Shown piece after piece: positions 22,230 through 31,207 of a stretch of DNA of 32,120 nt. The stretch is from SOJZ01 sp964556565. GTDB taxonomy: Archaea; Thermoproteota; Bathyarchaeia; Bathyarchaeales; Bathyarchaeaceae. Location: assembly GCA_964556565.1 (NCBI GenBank), contig CAZKWF010000019.1:1-32120 (forward strand). Reading direction: 5' to 3'. Positions within the stretch are counted from its first letter, which is position 1; every line of letters starts with the position of its first letter. The notes under the pieces were generated by a model that was given only the letters and a program-made list of their open reading frames with translations, had not been told where the DNA came from and searched no databases. The position numbers and the translations under genes were made by a program.

Positions 22230-23399
22230 TCAAGGAGCTTTTCCCTCAGCAGCTTCTCCATATACCTGCTCCAGTCTGTTGACTACTTTCTCTAATGAGA
22301 ACTTGGATTTCACAATCTTCCTGCAATTCCTTGAAAATTTTCTATGCAATTCATCGTTAGAAATAATAGCGTATGTTGTCTTAGCTAGGTCATGATACGT
22401 TGGTGGAGTCACATAACCTGCATTGCCTTCTATCCACTCTAACGTATCACCCAGCGTGGTTGTGACAATCGGGGTACCAGTAGCACAAGCCTCAAGGAAA
22501 GTCACAGGGAAACCATAGAAAGAAGGTGTAACGAACACGTCAGCATCCACCAAACCCTTAAGCTTATCTTCACTACTTACAAAACCAGTAAACAGAACAT
22601 GATCGGATACGCTTAAAGAAGCAGTTAAAGACTTAACTTCAGCTAGATATCCATCATCCGGACCAGCAATCACTAATACAGCCTTGTTACACTTCATATT
22701 CTTAACTAGATAGGCGTAAGCCTTGACCAGAAAGTCTATCCCCTTCGTCTTATGAATCCTACCCAAGTAAAGAATTACTTTCGTGTCGTCATCTATGCCG
22801 AACTTCTTCCTGAAAGAACCTTCAGGCGGCAGATCAACATATTCTGACAAGTCGATTCCATTGGGTATAATCTCAATTTTCTCCTCAGGCACACCCACAC
22901 TCCCATACTGCTCAGCCTCCATCTGGCTAAGAGCAACAACCTTCAAAGCATCCCTCAACAACCTATACCCAAACAAAACATCATAAATTAGCTTCAACCT
23001 CTGCTTCGCCATAATCCTAGGAAGAGAACCATGAGCCTGCAAAATATAAGGAACACCATATTTTTTCGCATAATGATGGACTATCATGTCTTGGAAATGG
23101 CGCCAAGAGTGAAGATGAATAACATCATATTCGCTAAGAGTCTCCTTTAACGCTCTTGCCATAGCCGGTGAAACATTAAACCCGCTAAACCTAAGGGTTC
23201 TTGGAAAGTAAACAACATGATAACCATCTGATTCAACTTCAAAGGGCGAGTCTTTAAAATCACGTCTCTGATCTAATGCGCTTGTCGTATAAACAGTGAC
23301 CTCGTGCTTTTTTGCAAGCTCCTTAGAAATTGAACGCACAACCGTTACTGGTCCCCCAAACGGAGCGGAGAAAACAGGAATTACTTGAAGAATTCTCAT
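22230..23399 (-). CDS. Family 4 glycosyltransferase with altered E-x7-E motif
   Basis: 389 residues. MRILQVIPVFSAPFGGPVTVV opens the N-terminal domain, DVIHLHSWRHFQDMI follows, and the donor domain has ILYLGRIHKTKGIDFL, LVIAGPDDGYL and SFYGFPVTFLEACATGTPIV. The second Glu of the E-x7-E motif is present, but the first is Tyr. I recall similar GFPVTFLEA sequences in other archaeal and bacterial GT4 proteins, so it is probably a subfamily trait and not a lesion. ATG 23399 is a clean start. 19 bases separate it from the methyltransferase upstream, so they probably share an mRNA. Confidence 0.87.
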   Translation of the reverse strand: MRILQVIPVFSAPFGGPVTVVRSISKELAKKHEVTVYTTSALDQRRDFKDSPFEVESDGYHVVYFPRTLRFSGFNVSPAMARALKETLSEYDVIHLHSWRHFQDMIVHHYAKKYGVPYILQAHGSLPRIMAKQRLKLIYDVLFGYRLLRDALKVVALSQMEAEQYGSVGVPEEKIEIIPNGIDLSEYVDLPPEGSFRKKFGIDDDTKVILYLGRIHKTKGIDFLVKAYAYLVKNMKCNKAVLVIAGPDDGYLAEVKSLTASLSVSDHVLFTGFVSSEDKLKGLVDADVFVTPSFYGFPVTFLEACATGTPIVTTTLGDTLEWIEGNAGYVTPPTYHDLAKTTYAIISNDELHRKFSRNCRKIVKSKFSLEKVVNRLEQVYGEAAEGKAP

Positions 23400-23418
23400 G
23401 ACGCTTTATTTTGAACCT

Positions 23419-23895
23419 CTAGCCTTTAACGCCTCTAACGTGGAGGCAGTCTGGGATGAATGGTATGCCTTTATAACCCTTGAATGTCCTCTTCACATCT
23501 TCGATTCCACAGGATTCTAGGAGATGCTTTAACAGACCAAAGGAAAAACCACATCTATGTTGATTGCCAACATAATCCTGCTCTCCATATATATTCCTCA
23601 CATTTTGCCACGACGGGGCCAGAAAAAATAGAAGAGCTCTAGCACGCAGATCAGGACAACGAATCTCAATTATGCCATTCCTTTTCAAGACACGCACCCA
23701 CTCAACTAAGGCACTTCTAACTTCTCGGTGGCTAACGTGCTCAATTAAGTGGCTTGAGTAAACATGATCAAAAGACTCATCCTTAAAAGGCAACATACGA
23801 GCATCCGCCACAACATCCACTGAACTCGTTTTTCTAAAGTCAAGTCCTATGTCTCCCTTCTTCAGATTTTCGCCGCAACCTATGTCGAGCATCAT
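23419..23895 (-). CDS. Short SAM-dependent methyltransferase
   Basis: 158 residues. The protein begins directly at motif I, MMLDIGCGENLKKGDIGLDF, which is normal for a compact subgroup found in polysaccharide loci. It goes on with VDVVADARMLPFKDESFDHV, SSHLIEHVSH and EWVRVLKRNG. The C-terminal part is shorter than in full-length relatives, but the motif order is complete. Two ATG codons in tandem at 23895/23892 form the start. Probable sugar or lipid-carrier methyltransferase, acceptor unknown. It lies between two GT4 genes. Confidence 0.8.
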   Translation of the reverse strand: MMLDIGCGENLKKGDIGLDFRKTSSVDVVADARMLPFKDESFDHVYSSHLIEHVSHREVRSALVEWVRVLKRNGIIEIRCPDLRARALLFFLAPSWQNVRNIYGEQDYVGNQHRCGFSFGLLKHLLESCGIEDVKRTFKGYKGIPFIPDCLHVRGVKG

Positions 23896-23941
23896 GCTAC
23901 CATGCGAACCTCATTTCCTTCCCAAGAATGTCCTCGCACAC

Positions 23942-25033
23942 CTAAGCGAGTAGGTCATTAAGGTATTTTTCCCAGTTTTCTCCTGAAAAAAATTCGACAA
24001 AATGGTTTCTACAATTTGTCGACATTTGGGCAAAGTTTTCTAGCGTGTAATTGATTCCTTCAATCCATTCTTCGACAGGCGCGTCCTTGTCAACAAGATA
24101 ACCTGTTTTTTTATGAAATACAAATTCTGGTAGGCCTCCAACATTGCTGGATACAACGGGAGTCCCATACATATACGACGCGGGTATGACTGCGCTCTGA
24201 GTCTCACGTTTATAAGGTGTAATCACTGCAAAACTCTTCTGAATAAGGCGCCCAAACTCTTCATCTGGTATTCTTTCCTTATAGAATATTGTTAGGTTGC
24301 TCTTGTTGTAGTATCGAGGATCAGTTATTTTCAAACGCGATATTAACAAAAAATCCAAGTTCAGCCCAATCTTAACTGAGTAGTCTACTATTTCCAAAAA
24401 CATTTCAGGGCCCTTCGCTGGAACAGGCGGTCCTACAAAAGTAACATATTTCCTCTCCTGAGTGCCGCTAGCAGAACCGCCTAAATCTTCATACATAAGC
24501 GGAACTTCCTTTTTCTTCCCAGAGAAGGAAGAATATCGTTTATCAAAAAGGAAGGAAGCAACCTTTGAGGAGACTATAACAACATCTGTTTTTGTTAAGA
24601 GCTTTTCCTGTAGATACTCAAACAGATGTAACCAATACTGCTGCAAACCTCCATGAGCTTTCTTATTCTCCACGTAAGGCTCATGAACATGATATATGAA
24701 GGTACTTCCGTATTGCTTAGCTAAATGTGCAATATGGTGATTCAGGAAGTGATAATTATGAATATAGACGTGCGTAGGTTTTTCTTCCGAAAAAGTTTTT
24801 CCCAACAACTTTCTGATCCTGAAACTCAACGCATCCTTTGTCATTGAAAAAATATTCGTTGAATTACCAACGAATAGGGTTTTTTCCGCAATTTCGTCCG
24901 AAAGTAACCATTTATACTCATGAGCAAAGAGATACCTAACAGAATAGCCCAATTTTTCGCATTCTTTGCCAAATGCACAACAAAGGGATTTGTAAACTGG
25001 GCTATACTTTAGACTCCCAACAAACACTGTCAT
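23942..25033 (-). CDS. Family 4-like glycosyltransferase
   Basis: About 363 residues. MTVFVGSLKYSPVYKSL starts the N-terminal Rossmann domain; THVYIHNYHFLNHHIAHLA and FIYHVHEPY are typical mid-domain stretches. The donor domain has YVTFVGPPVPAKGPEMFL and ASYMYGTPVVSSNVGGLPE. The usual E-x7-E motif is not clear: the region reads KRETQSAVIPASYMYG. It is therefore a divergent GT4/GT-B protein. The frame runs up to a TTG at 25084, but ATG 25033 places the beta-strand start normally. It sits between a methyltransferase and an SDR gene, all on the same strand. Confidence 0.78.
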   Translation of the reverse strand: MTVFVGSLKYSPVYKSLCCAFGKECEKLGYSVRYLFAHEYKWLLSDEIAEKTLFVGNSTNIFSMTKDALSFRIRKLLGKTFSEEKPTHVYIHNYHFLNHHIAHLAKQYGSTFIYHVHEPYVENKKAHGGLQQYWLHLFEYLQEKLLTKTDVVIVSSKVASFLFDKRYSSFSGKKKEVPLMYEDLGGSASGTQERKYVTFVGPPVPAKGPEMFLEIVDYSVKIGLNLDFLLISRLKITDPRYYNKSNLTIFYKERIPDEEFGRLIQKSFAVITPYKRETQSAVIPASYMYGTPVVSSNVGGLPEFVFHKKTGYLVDKDAPVEEWIEGINYTLENFAQMSTNCRNHFVEFFSGENWEKYLNDLLA

Positions 25034-25105
25034 ATCTGTGCTACCCAAGAGCTCTGCCACAATAGTGGTGTTACCACTTTGCAAAATCTCTTAACATATA
25101 AACAA

Positions 25106-26050
25106 TCAATGTCTCGCCAGTTTATTTCTCCAGAACCTAATTGTGAGCTTTAGTCCTTCCTCAAGCGTGAATCTCGGCTCCCATCCAAGCAAACGTTTAG
25201 CCTTTGAATAATCACCCACTAAATCCTTGATGTCTAATGGTCTGGCAGGTAGAGTGTTCCACACGATCTCACCTTTGAAGTCAGCTAGTTCAGCGATTAT
25301 GTCAGCGAGTTGCTTTATCGCCACGCTTCTCCCTGTACAGAAATTGAAGATTTCTCCAAGTGCCCTTGGATTACCCAGACACGTCAGAAAAGAGTCCACA
25401 TGATCATCCACATACTCAAAGTCACGTGTTGGCGTTGGATCGCCAAGTTTAACGACTCCTCCTTGAAGCATTTGTGTAATTGTACGTTCAACCACGAAGT
25501 GCGCGTTGTTCTTACGACCATATGTATTAAAGTTACGAAGAATGATTATTGGAAAATTATATGCGTTGTGCATGTAGAGCAGATATTTTTCGCATGCAAG
25601 CTTGCTGACCGCGTAAGGGCTGTTAGGATTCTGAGGGCTTTTTTCGGTCTTTGGACTGGGTCCGTTGCCGTAAGTTTCTGAAGTTGATGCGAATAAAAGC
25701 TGTTTGAAGTGAGGCACTTCGCGCAAGCAAGATTCAACTAAATTCACAGTGGAGAGAAAATTCGTATCGATCACTTCATGGGGGTGGCCATAGCTATACG
25801 CTACAGGACTAATTGCAGCTAGATGAATAACCGTATCTGGTTGAACCGCATGGATGATTCGTCTCACGGCGAAATATTCCCTGAGATCTCCAAAAACCGT
25901 TTTAGCCCCCTTATTCTTACCCAGAACGTATCTACCTGTGACGTACCTTTCAACGGTGTAAACATCGTGCCCTTGCTCAATTAGCCTTGGAAGCAAGTGG
26001 CTGCCAATGAAGCCTGTACTACCAGTAACTAGTACTTTACGAACTGTCAT
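25106..26050 (-). CDS. NAD(P)-dependent sugar epimerase/dehydratase (extended SDR)
   Basis: 314 residues. TGSTGFIGSHL (Rossmann Gly motif), VIHLAAISPVAYS, LFASTSETYG (catalytic Ser/Thr region, including the Thr/Glu pattern of dehydratases), SPYAVSKLACEKY (catalytic Tyr-x3-Lys), then RNFNTYG and a DPTPTRDFEYVDD substrate loop. The TSETYG pattern and PTRDF(E/T)YVDD loop are those of GDP-mannose/dTDP-glucose 4,6-dehydratases and related epimerases. The true substrate is undetermined. It would supply an activated deoxy- or epimerised sugar to the nearby transferases. ATG 26050 is a clear start; an 88-base gap lies upstream. Confidence 0.87.
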   Translation of the reverse strand: MTVRKVLVTGSTGFIGSHLLPRLIEQGHDVYTVERYVTGRYVLGKNKGAKTVFGDLREYFAVRRIIHAVQPDTVIHLAAISPVAYSYGHPHEVIDTNFLSTVNLVESCLREVPHFKQLLFASTSETYGNGPSPKTEKSPQNPNSPYAVSKLACEKYLLYMHNAYNFPIIILRNFNTYGRKNNAHFVVERTITQMLQGGVVKLGDPTPTRDFEYVDDHVDSFLTCLGNPRALGEIFNFCTGRSVAIKQLADIIAELADFKGEIVWNTLPARPLDIKDLVGDYSKAKRLLGWEPRFTLEEGLKLTIRFWRNKLARH

Positions 26051-26138
26051 TTGTACGCAACTCGTATAGTTCTGATCATTTATAGTTGTTTTGTCCTAGC
26101 TCTATTTTTCAGCGAACTTTCTAGCCCTAGCTTCCCGT

Positions 26139-27347
26139 TTAGGTTAATGCTTCGAAGAGCTTCTTCATTTTCAAGCCTATTTTCTTTATTGAGAGGTTGT
26201 TTTCAACATATCGCCTTCCAGACGCTCCTAGTTTCTCAGCAACACTCTGGTTTTCTCTCAAATAAAGTATTGATTTGACTAAGGTTTCATAATCTCCAGG
26301 TTTAACTACAATTCCGGACTTAGTTTCCGAAACGTAACGTCCCGGCTGTCCACTTGAACAGCATAATATAGGCTTTCCAGCCGCTTGATACTCATAAAGC
26401 TTAGAGGATATGCCCATCTCTACGGAGCCAACCCCACTTAAAGGCAACAGTAAAGCATCCGCTTCACCCAGTATCCTCGCGACTTCCTTACGGCTCACAA
26501 TCCTATCAGATACCTTAACATTCCTTAATCCTCTTTCCTTCACTTTGGCTTCCAAAACATCAGCAAGCTCGCCTCCACCCTGAATAACAAACTTCACATC
26601 AGGAAAAGAAACAAACAATTCTGCGGCCTTAAACACTTGATCAAAATCGTAAGCTGGAGAAAATGCCCCAATGTATAAGACCGTAAAATTTTCATTCTCC
26701 TCCTTAACCCTCTTTTCTTCATAAGGAAATGTGCCCAAGTCCACGCCAGCCGGCACCACATGAACCTTCCTCGGCTCTACATCGTACTTATTCGTTATTA
26801 CATCAACATAAGCAGGACTGATAGGCGTTATAGCCGAAGCAATTCTGTACGCAATCCTAGCCATAAACTCACCAAGCCTCGCCAAAAAAGACCGTCTAGA
26901 CACACCCAAATCGTACAAGACCTCTGGCCAAAGATCATCCACATTCTGAGCTAGAGGACAGCGGTTTACCATCCCATAAACTAAGCTTGGAAAAACAGCA
27001 ATTACATTCGGGTTAGCAGCCCAAATAACGTCAACCTTTCCAACAAATGGTAAAGCGAAAAGAGAAGAAACAGTGAAAGAGGCAAAAAGCGAAACACGTT
27101 TTACAATCCCCTCCGAAGCCAAAGCAGGAACGAAAGTTCTAATAACCTTCACGCTTCCTTCGTACTCAACGCTTAAAGGCTTCCATCTATATTTTCTAGG
27201 AACATTTCCAGTAGGGTAATGCGGAAAAGCCGAAACAACCGTTACCTCACAGCCAGCCTCTAAAAGGCCCTTGGCAACATTGTAAGCCCTAGTAGCTCCT
27301 CCGCCCATATCGGGAGGGAAATACTGAGCTGTAATAAGGACTCTCAT
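26139..27347 (-). CDS. Family 4 glycosyltransferase (WbuB-like)
   Basis: 402 residues. MRVLITAQYFPPDMGGGATR is the hallmark N-terminus of the WbuB/FnlC-type GT4 group, followed by VTVVSAFPHYPTG and PLAQNVDDLWPE. The donor domain has FTVLYIGAFSPAYDFD, FVIQGGGEL and SSKLYEYQAAGKPILCC. The Glu of KLYEYQAAG corresponds to the second Glu of the GT4 motif. WbuB-type enzymes transfer an amino- or deoxy-hexose, such as N-acetylfucosamine, during surface-polysaccharide assembly, but the donor here cannot be fixed. It lies 19 bases after an SDR gene on the same strand, so the pair is probably co-transcribed. Confidence 0.88.
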   Translation of the reverse strand: MRVLITAQYFPPDMGGGATRAYNVAKGLLEAGCEVTVVSAFPHYPTGNVPRKYRWKPLSVEYEGSVKVIRTFVPALASEGIVKRVSLFASFTVSSLFALPFVGKVDVIWAANPNVIAVFPSLVYGMVNRCPLAQNVDDLWPEVLYDLGVSRRSFLARLGEFMARIAYRIASAITPISPAYVDVITNKYDVEPRKVHVVPAGVDLGTFPYEEKRVKEENENFTVLYIGAFSPAYDFDQVFKAAELFVSFPDVKFVIQGGGELADVLEAKVKERGLRNVKVSDRIVSRKEVARILGEADALLLPLSGVGSVEMGISSKLYEYQAAGKPILCCSSGQPGRYVSETKSGIVVKPGDYETLVKSILYLRENQSVAEKLGASGRRYVENNLSIKKIGLKMKKLFEALT

Positions 27348-27366
27348 CTAATGCAATCCAAGAAGC

Positions 27367-28371
27367 CTAGAATCTAGCAACCTGTTCGATTCTCTCTTTG
27401 TTCTCCAAGATCCAATCGTAAGTTCGCTTTAAACCTGTTTTTGTTTCAATCTTTGGTTTGTATCCTAGTATCTTCCTTGCCTTCTCTATTGAGGCTCTTC
27501 TCTCCACCACCTTGTCCCAATCTCTTCTAGGCTCAAAAACCATTTCCACCTCGTTCCCAGCAAGCTCATTAATCCAATTCGCCAAATCAATCACCCGCGT
27601 CTCAGTTTCAGATGCCAGATTAATCGCTTCACCCATCGCTTCCTTGACCACTCCCATCCTGAGAGTGCCGTCTACAATATCCTCAACAAAAGTGAAATCT
27701 CTAGTCTCCTCACCAGATCCAGTTATTGGTAAAGGCCTCTTATGCAAAGCCCACCAAATGAAATTGGGAATTACATTCCTATACCTGCTAGGGATCTCGC
27801 CAGGACCATAAACATTGAAATACCTAGCTATAGTTACTGGCATTTTATAGTAGTCGTAAAAGTAATTGCAGTACAGTTCGCCTACTAGCTTGTTGATCTG
27901 GTAAGGTGTATCTAAGTGCAGCGAGACGAAATCCTCCTTCAACGGCAATGGCGCCTTATTTCCGTACACCGAGCAACCAGAAGAAGCAAAAACAAATTTT
28001 TCTATACCAACTAGGTTCGCGTATTCGAGAGTTTTCAACGTTCCAAGAGCATTTACGAGCAGATCTGTTTCAGGATGGTCTACGCTGTTCTGATTCGCGA
28101 AGTGAGCTGCAAAATGAAAAACGTAATGGGGTTTGAAGCTGAACGCCCTCTTCATCTTCTCCTCCTCTAGCACACTTCCGTGTATAAAGAGCACCTTAGG
28201 GTTCTTCGGAAGGTTCCACTCATGAGTTGCTGAAAGATCATCTATAACAATGATTCGCTCAGGCTCCGCCTTGAGAAGAGCCCTTATCAGGTTGCTTCCT
28301 ATGCAACCGGCCCCTCCAGTTATAAGAATCCTCTTACTAGCATAGTAGTCCAAAAAATTTTCAATCCTCAT
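27367..28371 (-). CDS. NAD-dependent nucleotide-sugar epimerase (extended SDR)
   Basis: About 334 residues. RILITGGAGCIGSNL is the NAD motif (Cys in place of the usual Phe), IVIDDLS gives the ribose-binding Asp, HFAAHFANQNSVDHP follows, and the catalytic elements are ASSGCSVYG and TPYQINKLVGELY (Tyr-x3-Lys). The C-terminal half has NVYGPGEIP and GSGEETRDFTFVEDIV. GalE/UDP-glucuronate-epimerase-like; substrate open. I start at ATG 28371, not the GTG at 28386, because GGAGAT (28379-28384) lies seven bases upstream of it. It follows the preceding SDR gene almost directly. Confidence 0.87.
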   Translation of the reverse strand: MRIENFLDYYASKRILITGGAGCIGSNLIRALLKAEPERIIVIDDLSATHEWNLPKNPKVLFIHGSVLEEEKMKRAFSFKPHYVFHFAAHFANQNSVDHPETDLLVNALGTLKTLEYANLVGIEKFVFASSGCSVYGNKAPLPLKEDFVSLHLDTPYQINKLVGELYCNYFYDYYKMPVTIARYFNVYGPGEIPSRYRNVIPNFIWWALHKRPLPITGSGEETRDFTFVEDIVDGTLRMGVVKEAMGEAINLASETETRVIDLANWINELAGNEVEMVFEPRRDWDKVVERRASIEKARKILGYKPKIETKTGLKRTYDWILENKERIEQVARF

Positions 28372-28389
28372 GACTCTAATCTCCACAAC

Positions 28390-29337
28390 CTAATGCACAC
28401 TTTTTGTCGATGGATTTCCATAAAACTTTTTGAACCATTCCACTGTTCTTCGTATGCCTTCCTCCAGTGGCACGGTCAGTTTGAAGCCCAAGTCCTTCTT
28501 GGCCTTTGAGGAGTCGGGAGTCTTGATTCTAGTGGTGAAAGCCTCAGTTTCTTTGTAGGTCACTTTGGAGTCATCTTTCTTGAAACTTCTCAAAATCAGG
28601 TCTGAAATATGCTTGATCTCGTACTGTTCATCCCCTCCTAAGTTGTACACCTCATCAGGCTTGAAATTTTCTATTATGTCGGCTAGAGTTCGACATACAT
28701 CCTCAACATACTCGAGAGTCCTTTTGTGGCCGAGATAAACGGTGTAGGGCTCATCATGAAGAGCCTTATATATGAACTTGGGTATGAAGCCACGATAAGG
28801 CGTGTAGTGCTCCCTAGGACCATAAACATTGAAAAGCCTAACCCGCACAGTCTCAGTTCCAAACATCGCTACAGAGTTCATAATCTGCAACTCGTTAGCC
28901 CACTTAGCAATAGCATAATCATTCATTTGCCTAATAGGAACTTTGTCCATCACACTCTCACTCATAACACCATCATAGTCTCCATAGACCTCCGCACTTC
29001 CAAAGAATATCATGCGAAACTTTTTCTTCTCCTGCATTCTCAAGATATTCTTGGTGCCTACAGCATTCGTTAACCAAAGGTTCTCATAGTAATCCTCACC
29101 GTTCCACCTGCCATACTCCGCAGCAGCATGATATACATAATCGAAATCGTTCTCCTCAAACACACGCTCGACCTGACGATACTTGCCTACATCACAGCGA
29201 ACGTAGTTTGGTCTGTCGGAGTGCATTAGGTCGCAGATCCAAACGTCATATCCGTGCATTTCCAGTTCACGTGCTAAATTTGAGCCAATGAACCCTAGCC
29301 CACCTGTCACCAAGATTTTCTTATCTTCCTTAGCCAA
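28390..29337 (-). CDS. NAD-dependent nucleotide-sugar epimerase/dehydratase (extended SDR)
   Basis: 315 residues. ILVTGGLGFIGSNLA near the N-terminus, YVYHAAAEYGRWNGED, FFGSAEVYG, NDYAIAKWANELQ (Tyr-x3-Lys), FNVYGPREHY and TLEYVEDVCR. The AAEYGRWNG and GSAEVYGDY details set it apart from typical GalE; it may act on a different nucleotide sugar. The start is TTG 29337, supported by GAGGTG five bases upstream (within 29343-29348). This is an uncommon start decided by the ribosome site. It is followed three to eighteen bases later by the next SDR, so the two are surely co-translated. Confidence 0.86.
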   Translation of the reverse strand: MAKEDKKILVTGGLGFIGSNLARELEMHGYDVWICDLMHSDRPNYVRCDVGKYRQVERVFEENDFDYVYHAAAEYGRWNGEDYYENLWLTNAVGTKNILRMQEKKKFRMIFFGSAEVYGDYDGVMSESVMDKVPIRQMNDYAIAKWANELQIMNSVAMFGTETVRVRLFNVYGPREHYTPYRGFIPKFIYKALHDEPYTVYLGHKRTLEYVEDVCRTLADIIENFKPDEVYNLGGDEQYEIKHISDLILRSFKKDDSKVTYKETEAFTTRIKTPDSSKAKKDLGFKLTVPLEEGIRRTVEWFKKFYGNPSTKSVH

Positions 29338-29473
29338 GCCTACACCTCAACATCTCAACTATGCAACCAGATTTCCTGTCCTCAAAGGGATGTTCCCAAT
29401 TATTGTCCTTGCCAAGCATAAGCTTCGCGAATGCCTGATTTCAGGGGTCTAGTGCCGAGGAGGATTAAAGCTT

Positions 29474-29785
29474 TCATTTACTAGATCCTTTCTTCTTTAC
29501 CTTTCTACATCGGAAGATGACGGTTCCACCGTCAGTGTACGGTTTTCCAGGGTCTACGCACTGCATATAGGCAACTCTCCTCTCTTTTGAGGTGGTTAGC
29601 CCCAATTTGACTGGGTCTGCTCCCTCATCTAAAGCCACTACGTAATGCAGCAACGTAGATAAGGCATGAACACATAGTGCATCCGTCTCCTCTAAAACTA
29701 TCTCGGCACCATCAATCACTATTCTGTCCCCCACCTTATGAACTGGACAAACCCCTTTAATCTCACACACTTCAATGTGTATCAA
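29474..29785 (-). CDS. TIGR04076-like small protein
   Basis: 103 residues. The N-terminus (IHIEVCEIKGVCPVHKVGDR, then IVIDGAEIVLEETDALCVHA) fits the TIGR04076 pattern of small, Cys-containing archaeal and bacterial proteins of unknown function: a Cys-Pro followed by (H/Y)KVGD, then a strand-rich core. Conserved-looking Cys residues (CPV, LCVHA, MQCVDPG, FRCRK) might bind a metal, but this is a guess. The start is TTG 29785; GTG 29770 is possible. It begins three bases after the stop of the GT2 gene, so it is in that operon. Its role in glycan assembly, if any, is unknown. Confidence 0.65.
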   Translation of the reverse strand: MIHIEVCEIKGVCPVHKVGDRIVIDGAEIVLEETDALCVHALSTLLHYVVALDEGADPVKLGLTTSKERRVAYMQCVDPGKPYTDGGTVIFRCRKVKKKGSSK

Positions 29786-29788
29786 AGG

Positions 29789-30757
29789 TTAATGGTTTCC
29801 TTGATTCTGATTAGCCCTTTTGGCCACTCTTTGTATAGCGTATAATGTGATGGCGGTGGACAAGAAGAAGAATCCTATAAGAACAAACGCCATAGCAGCC
29901 AGCGCCTGGTTGGTGATGATTCGTTGCTCCATCGCATATGAACGAAGCATCCAAACTCCGAAAAGTGTGCCTAAAATTAATGACAGGATGCCCGGCAACC
30001 CCAGATAGATCAGCGGTCTATCTTCTACCACCAGCTTCAGAAGGGTCATTAGCACGCTGGCTCCATGCCTAACTGAATTCTTAGAATTTTCAACGCCATC
30101 ATAGTTGCAGGTTGTAGAAACCTCTTTAACCCGTAAACCATGCGTCCTAGCTTGTAACAGAATCTCCACGCTGGCTCCCATACCGTCCTCCAACGTAGAT
30201 AAAGTCTTCAAAGCCTGACGGTTGTAAGCTCGAAATCCGCTTTGAGCATCCTCTAAACCAAACTTGGAAGCCGCATTACTCATGTTGGTTATTAATTTTA
30301 TACCTAGCCTCCGATACCAAGACCTCACGCTCTCCTTATCCTTACGCTTACCCCGGAGGAATCTAGATCCAATGGCTACATCCGCCTTTCCCTGAAGAAT
30401 AGGCTTCACCAAAGACGGAATCTCCCCCGGTCTATGCTGACCATCCGCATCCAAAGTAACCAGAACGTCTGCCTCCAAATCTCTAGCTCTATTAAACAAG
30501 GACTGCAACGCTGCTCCATACCCACAATTCTCTTCATGACGAATCACCTCAGCCCCCAACGCCTCCGCAATAGACCCTGTAAAATCTGAGGACCCATCAT
30601 CACACACCACCACTTTATCCGCATACTTCTTAGTCTTCATTACTACCTTAGCGATGGATTTCTCCTCGTTGTAAGCTGGAATACCTACCACCAACCGTCC
30701 GCCACCCGCCTCCTGCAACACTATCCCTCTTCCTTCCACCGTCCCGCTCTTAGCCAC
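29789..30757 (-). CDS. Family 2 glycosyltransferase, polyprenyl-phosphate type with C-terminal membrane helices
   Basis: 322 residues. RLVVGIPAYNEEKSIAKVV begins the GT-A domain; VCDDGSSDFTG, GYGAALQSLF, TLDADGQHRPGEIP (the DxD-like DAD) and IGSRFLRGKRK follow. Two hydrophobic helices near 245-268 and 284-308 end the protein. This is the DPM1/GtrB pattern: moving a sugar from a nucleotide donor to a polyprenyl or dolichyl phosphate carrier at the membrane. Such carriers feed GT-C enzymes, so the 1218-residue membrane protein is a possible user (inference). GTG 30757 is the start, with GGAGG about eleven bases upstream. It opens the main minus-strand run. Confidence 0.88.
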   Translation of the reverse strand: MAKSGTVEGRGIVLQEAGGGRLVVGIPAYNEEKSIAKVVMKTKKYADKVVVCDDGSSDFTGSIAEALGAEVIRHEENCGYGAALQSLFNRARDLEADVLVTLDADGQHRPGEIPSLVKPILQGKADVAIGSRFLRGKRKDKESVRSWYRRLGIKLITNMSNAASKFGLEDAQSGFRAYNRQALKTLSTLEDGMGASVEILLQARTHGLRVKEVSTTCNYDGVENSKNSVRHGASVLMTLLKLVVEDRPLIYLGLPGILSLILGTLFGVWMLRSYAMEQRIITNQALAAMAFVLIGFFFLSTAITLYAIQRVAKRANQNQGNH

Positions 30758-30820
30758 TGCAGCTTACCCCTCCATCAAATAATTGAGCATGGCAAAGACG
30801 CAAAATTGTGAACATAAACA

Positions 30821-31207
30821 TCATCCCTTAAACATCCCAGAATCGTTCATACCCTCAACTGTTAAGTATCTGGCAAACTCGGCGTCGAATGCCCAATTCA
30901 ACGCATCCTGGTTCCCCCAAGAAACCGCCAAATACGCCAACTTCTGAGCTAAGGGCCAACCAACCTCTACCATCAACCGTTCCACCGTGCTCCTCAACGC
31001 CTCCTCTAACCGCTCCACTACATTTCTCAGCATCGCCGCCAGCTTGGAACTCCGTACCCGATCCACACACCTAATGGTGAGGCTGACCAAACCCCTCTCC
31101 ACATGGCTTAGACTCTTAAACCAAACCTTTTTTCTCAGAGCCTTTCGCCGGATCAAGACCAACTTTCTTATAGAAAACAATTCTTTGTGCTTCTCCCACT
31201 CGTCCAT
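30821..31207 (-). CDS. Hypothetical helical protein
   Basis: 128 residues, not recognised. It is basic and apparently all-helical: a Lys/Arg-rich N-terminus (HKELFSIRKLVLIRRKALRK), an amphipathic central helix (LRNVVERLEEALRSTVERL) with heptad-like leucines, and a segment WPLAQKLAYLAVSWGNQDAL. No signal peptide or membrane helix. ATG 31207 is clear, with AAGGATG close upstream. It lies 63 bases before the GT2 gene on the same strand and could be the first gene of the glycan transcript. A DNA- or protein-binding role is conceivable, but nothing in the sequence settles it. Confidence 0.6.
   Translation of the reverse strand: MDEWEKHKELFSIRKLVLIRRKALRKKVWFKSLSHVERGLVSLTIRCVDRVRSSKLAAMLRNVVERLEEALRSTVERLMVEVGWPLAQKLAYLAVSWGNQDALNWAFDAEFARYLTVEGMNDSGMFKG

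Noticed and set aside
25310..25681. Plus-strand ORF of 123 residues
   Set aside because: Antisense shadow of the SDR gene, which has complete catalytic motifs on the other strand.
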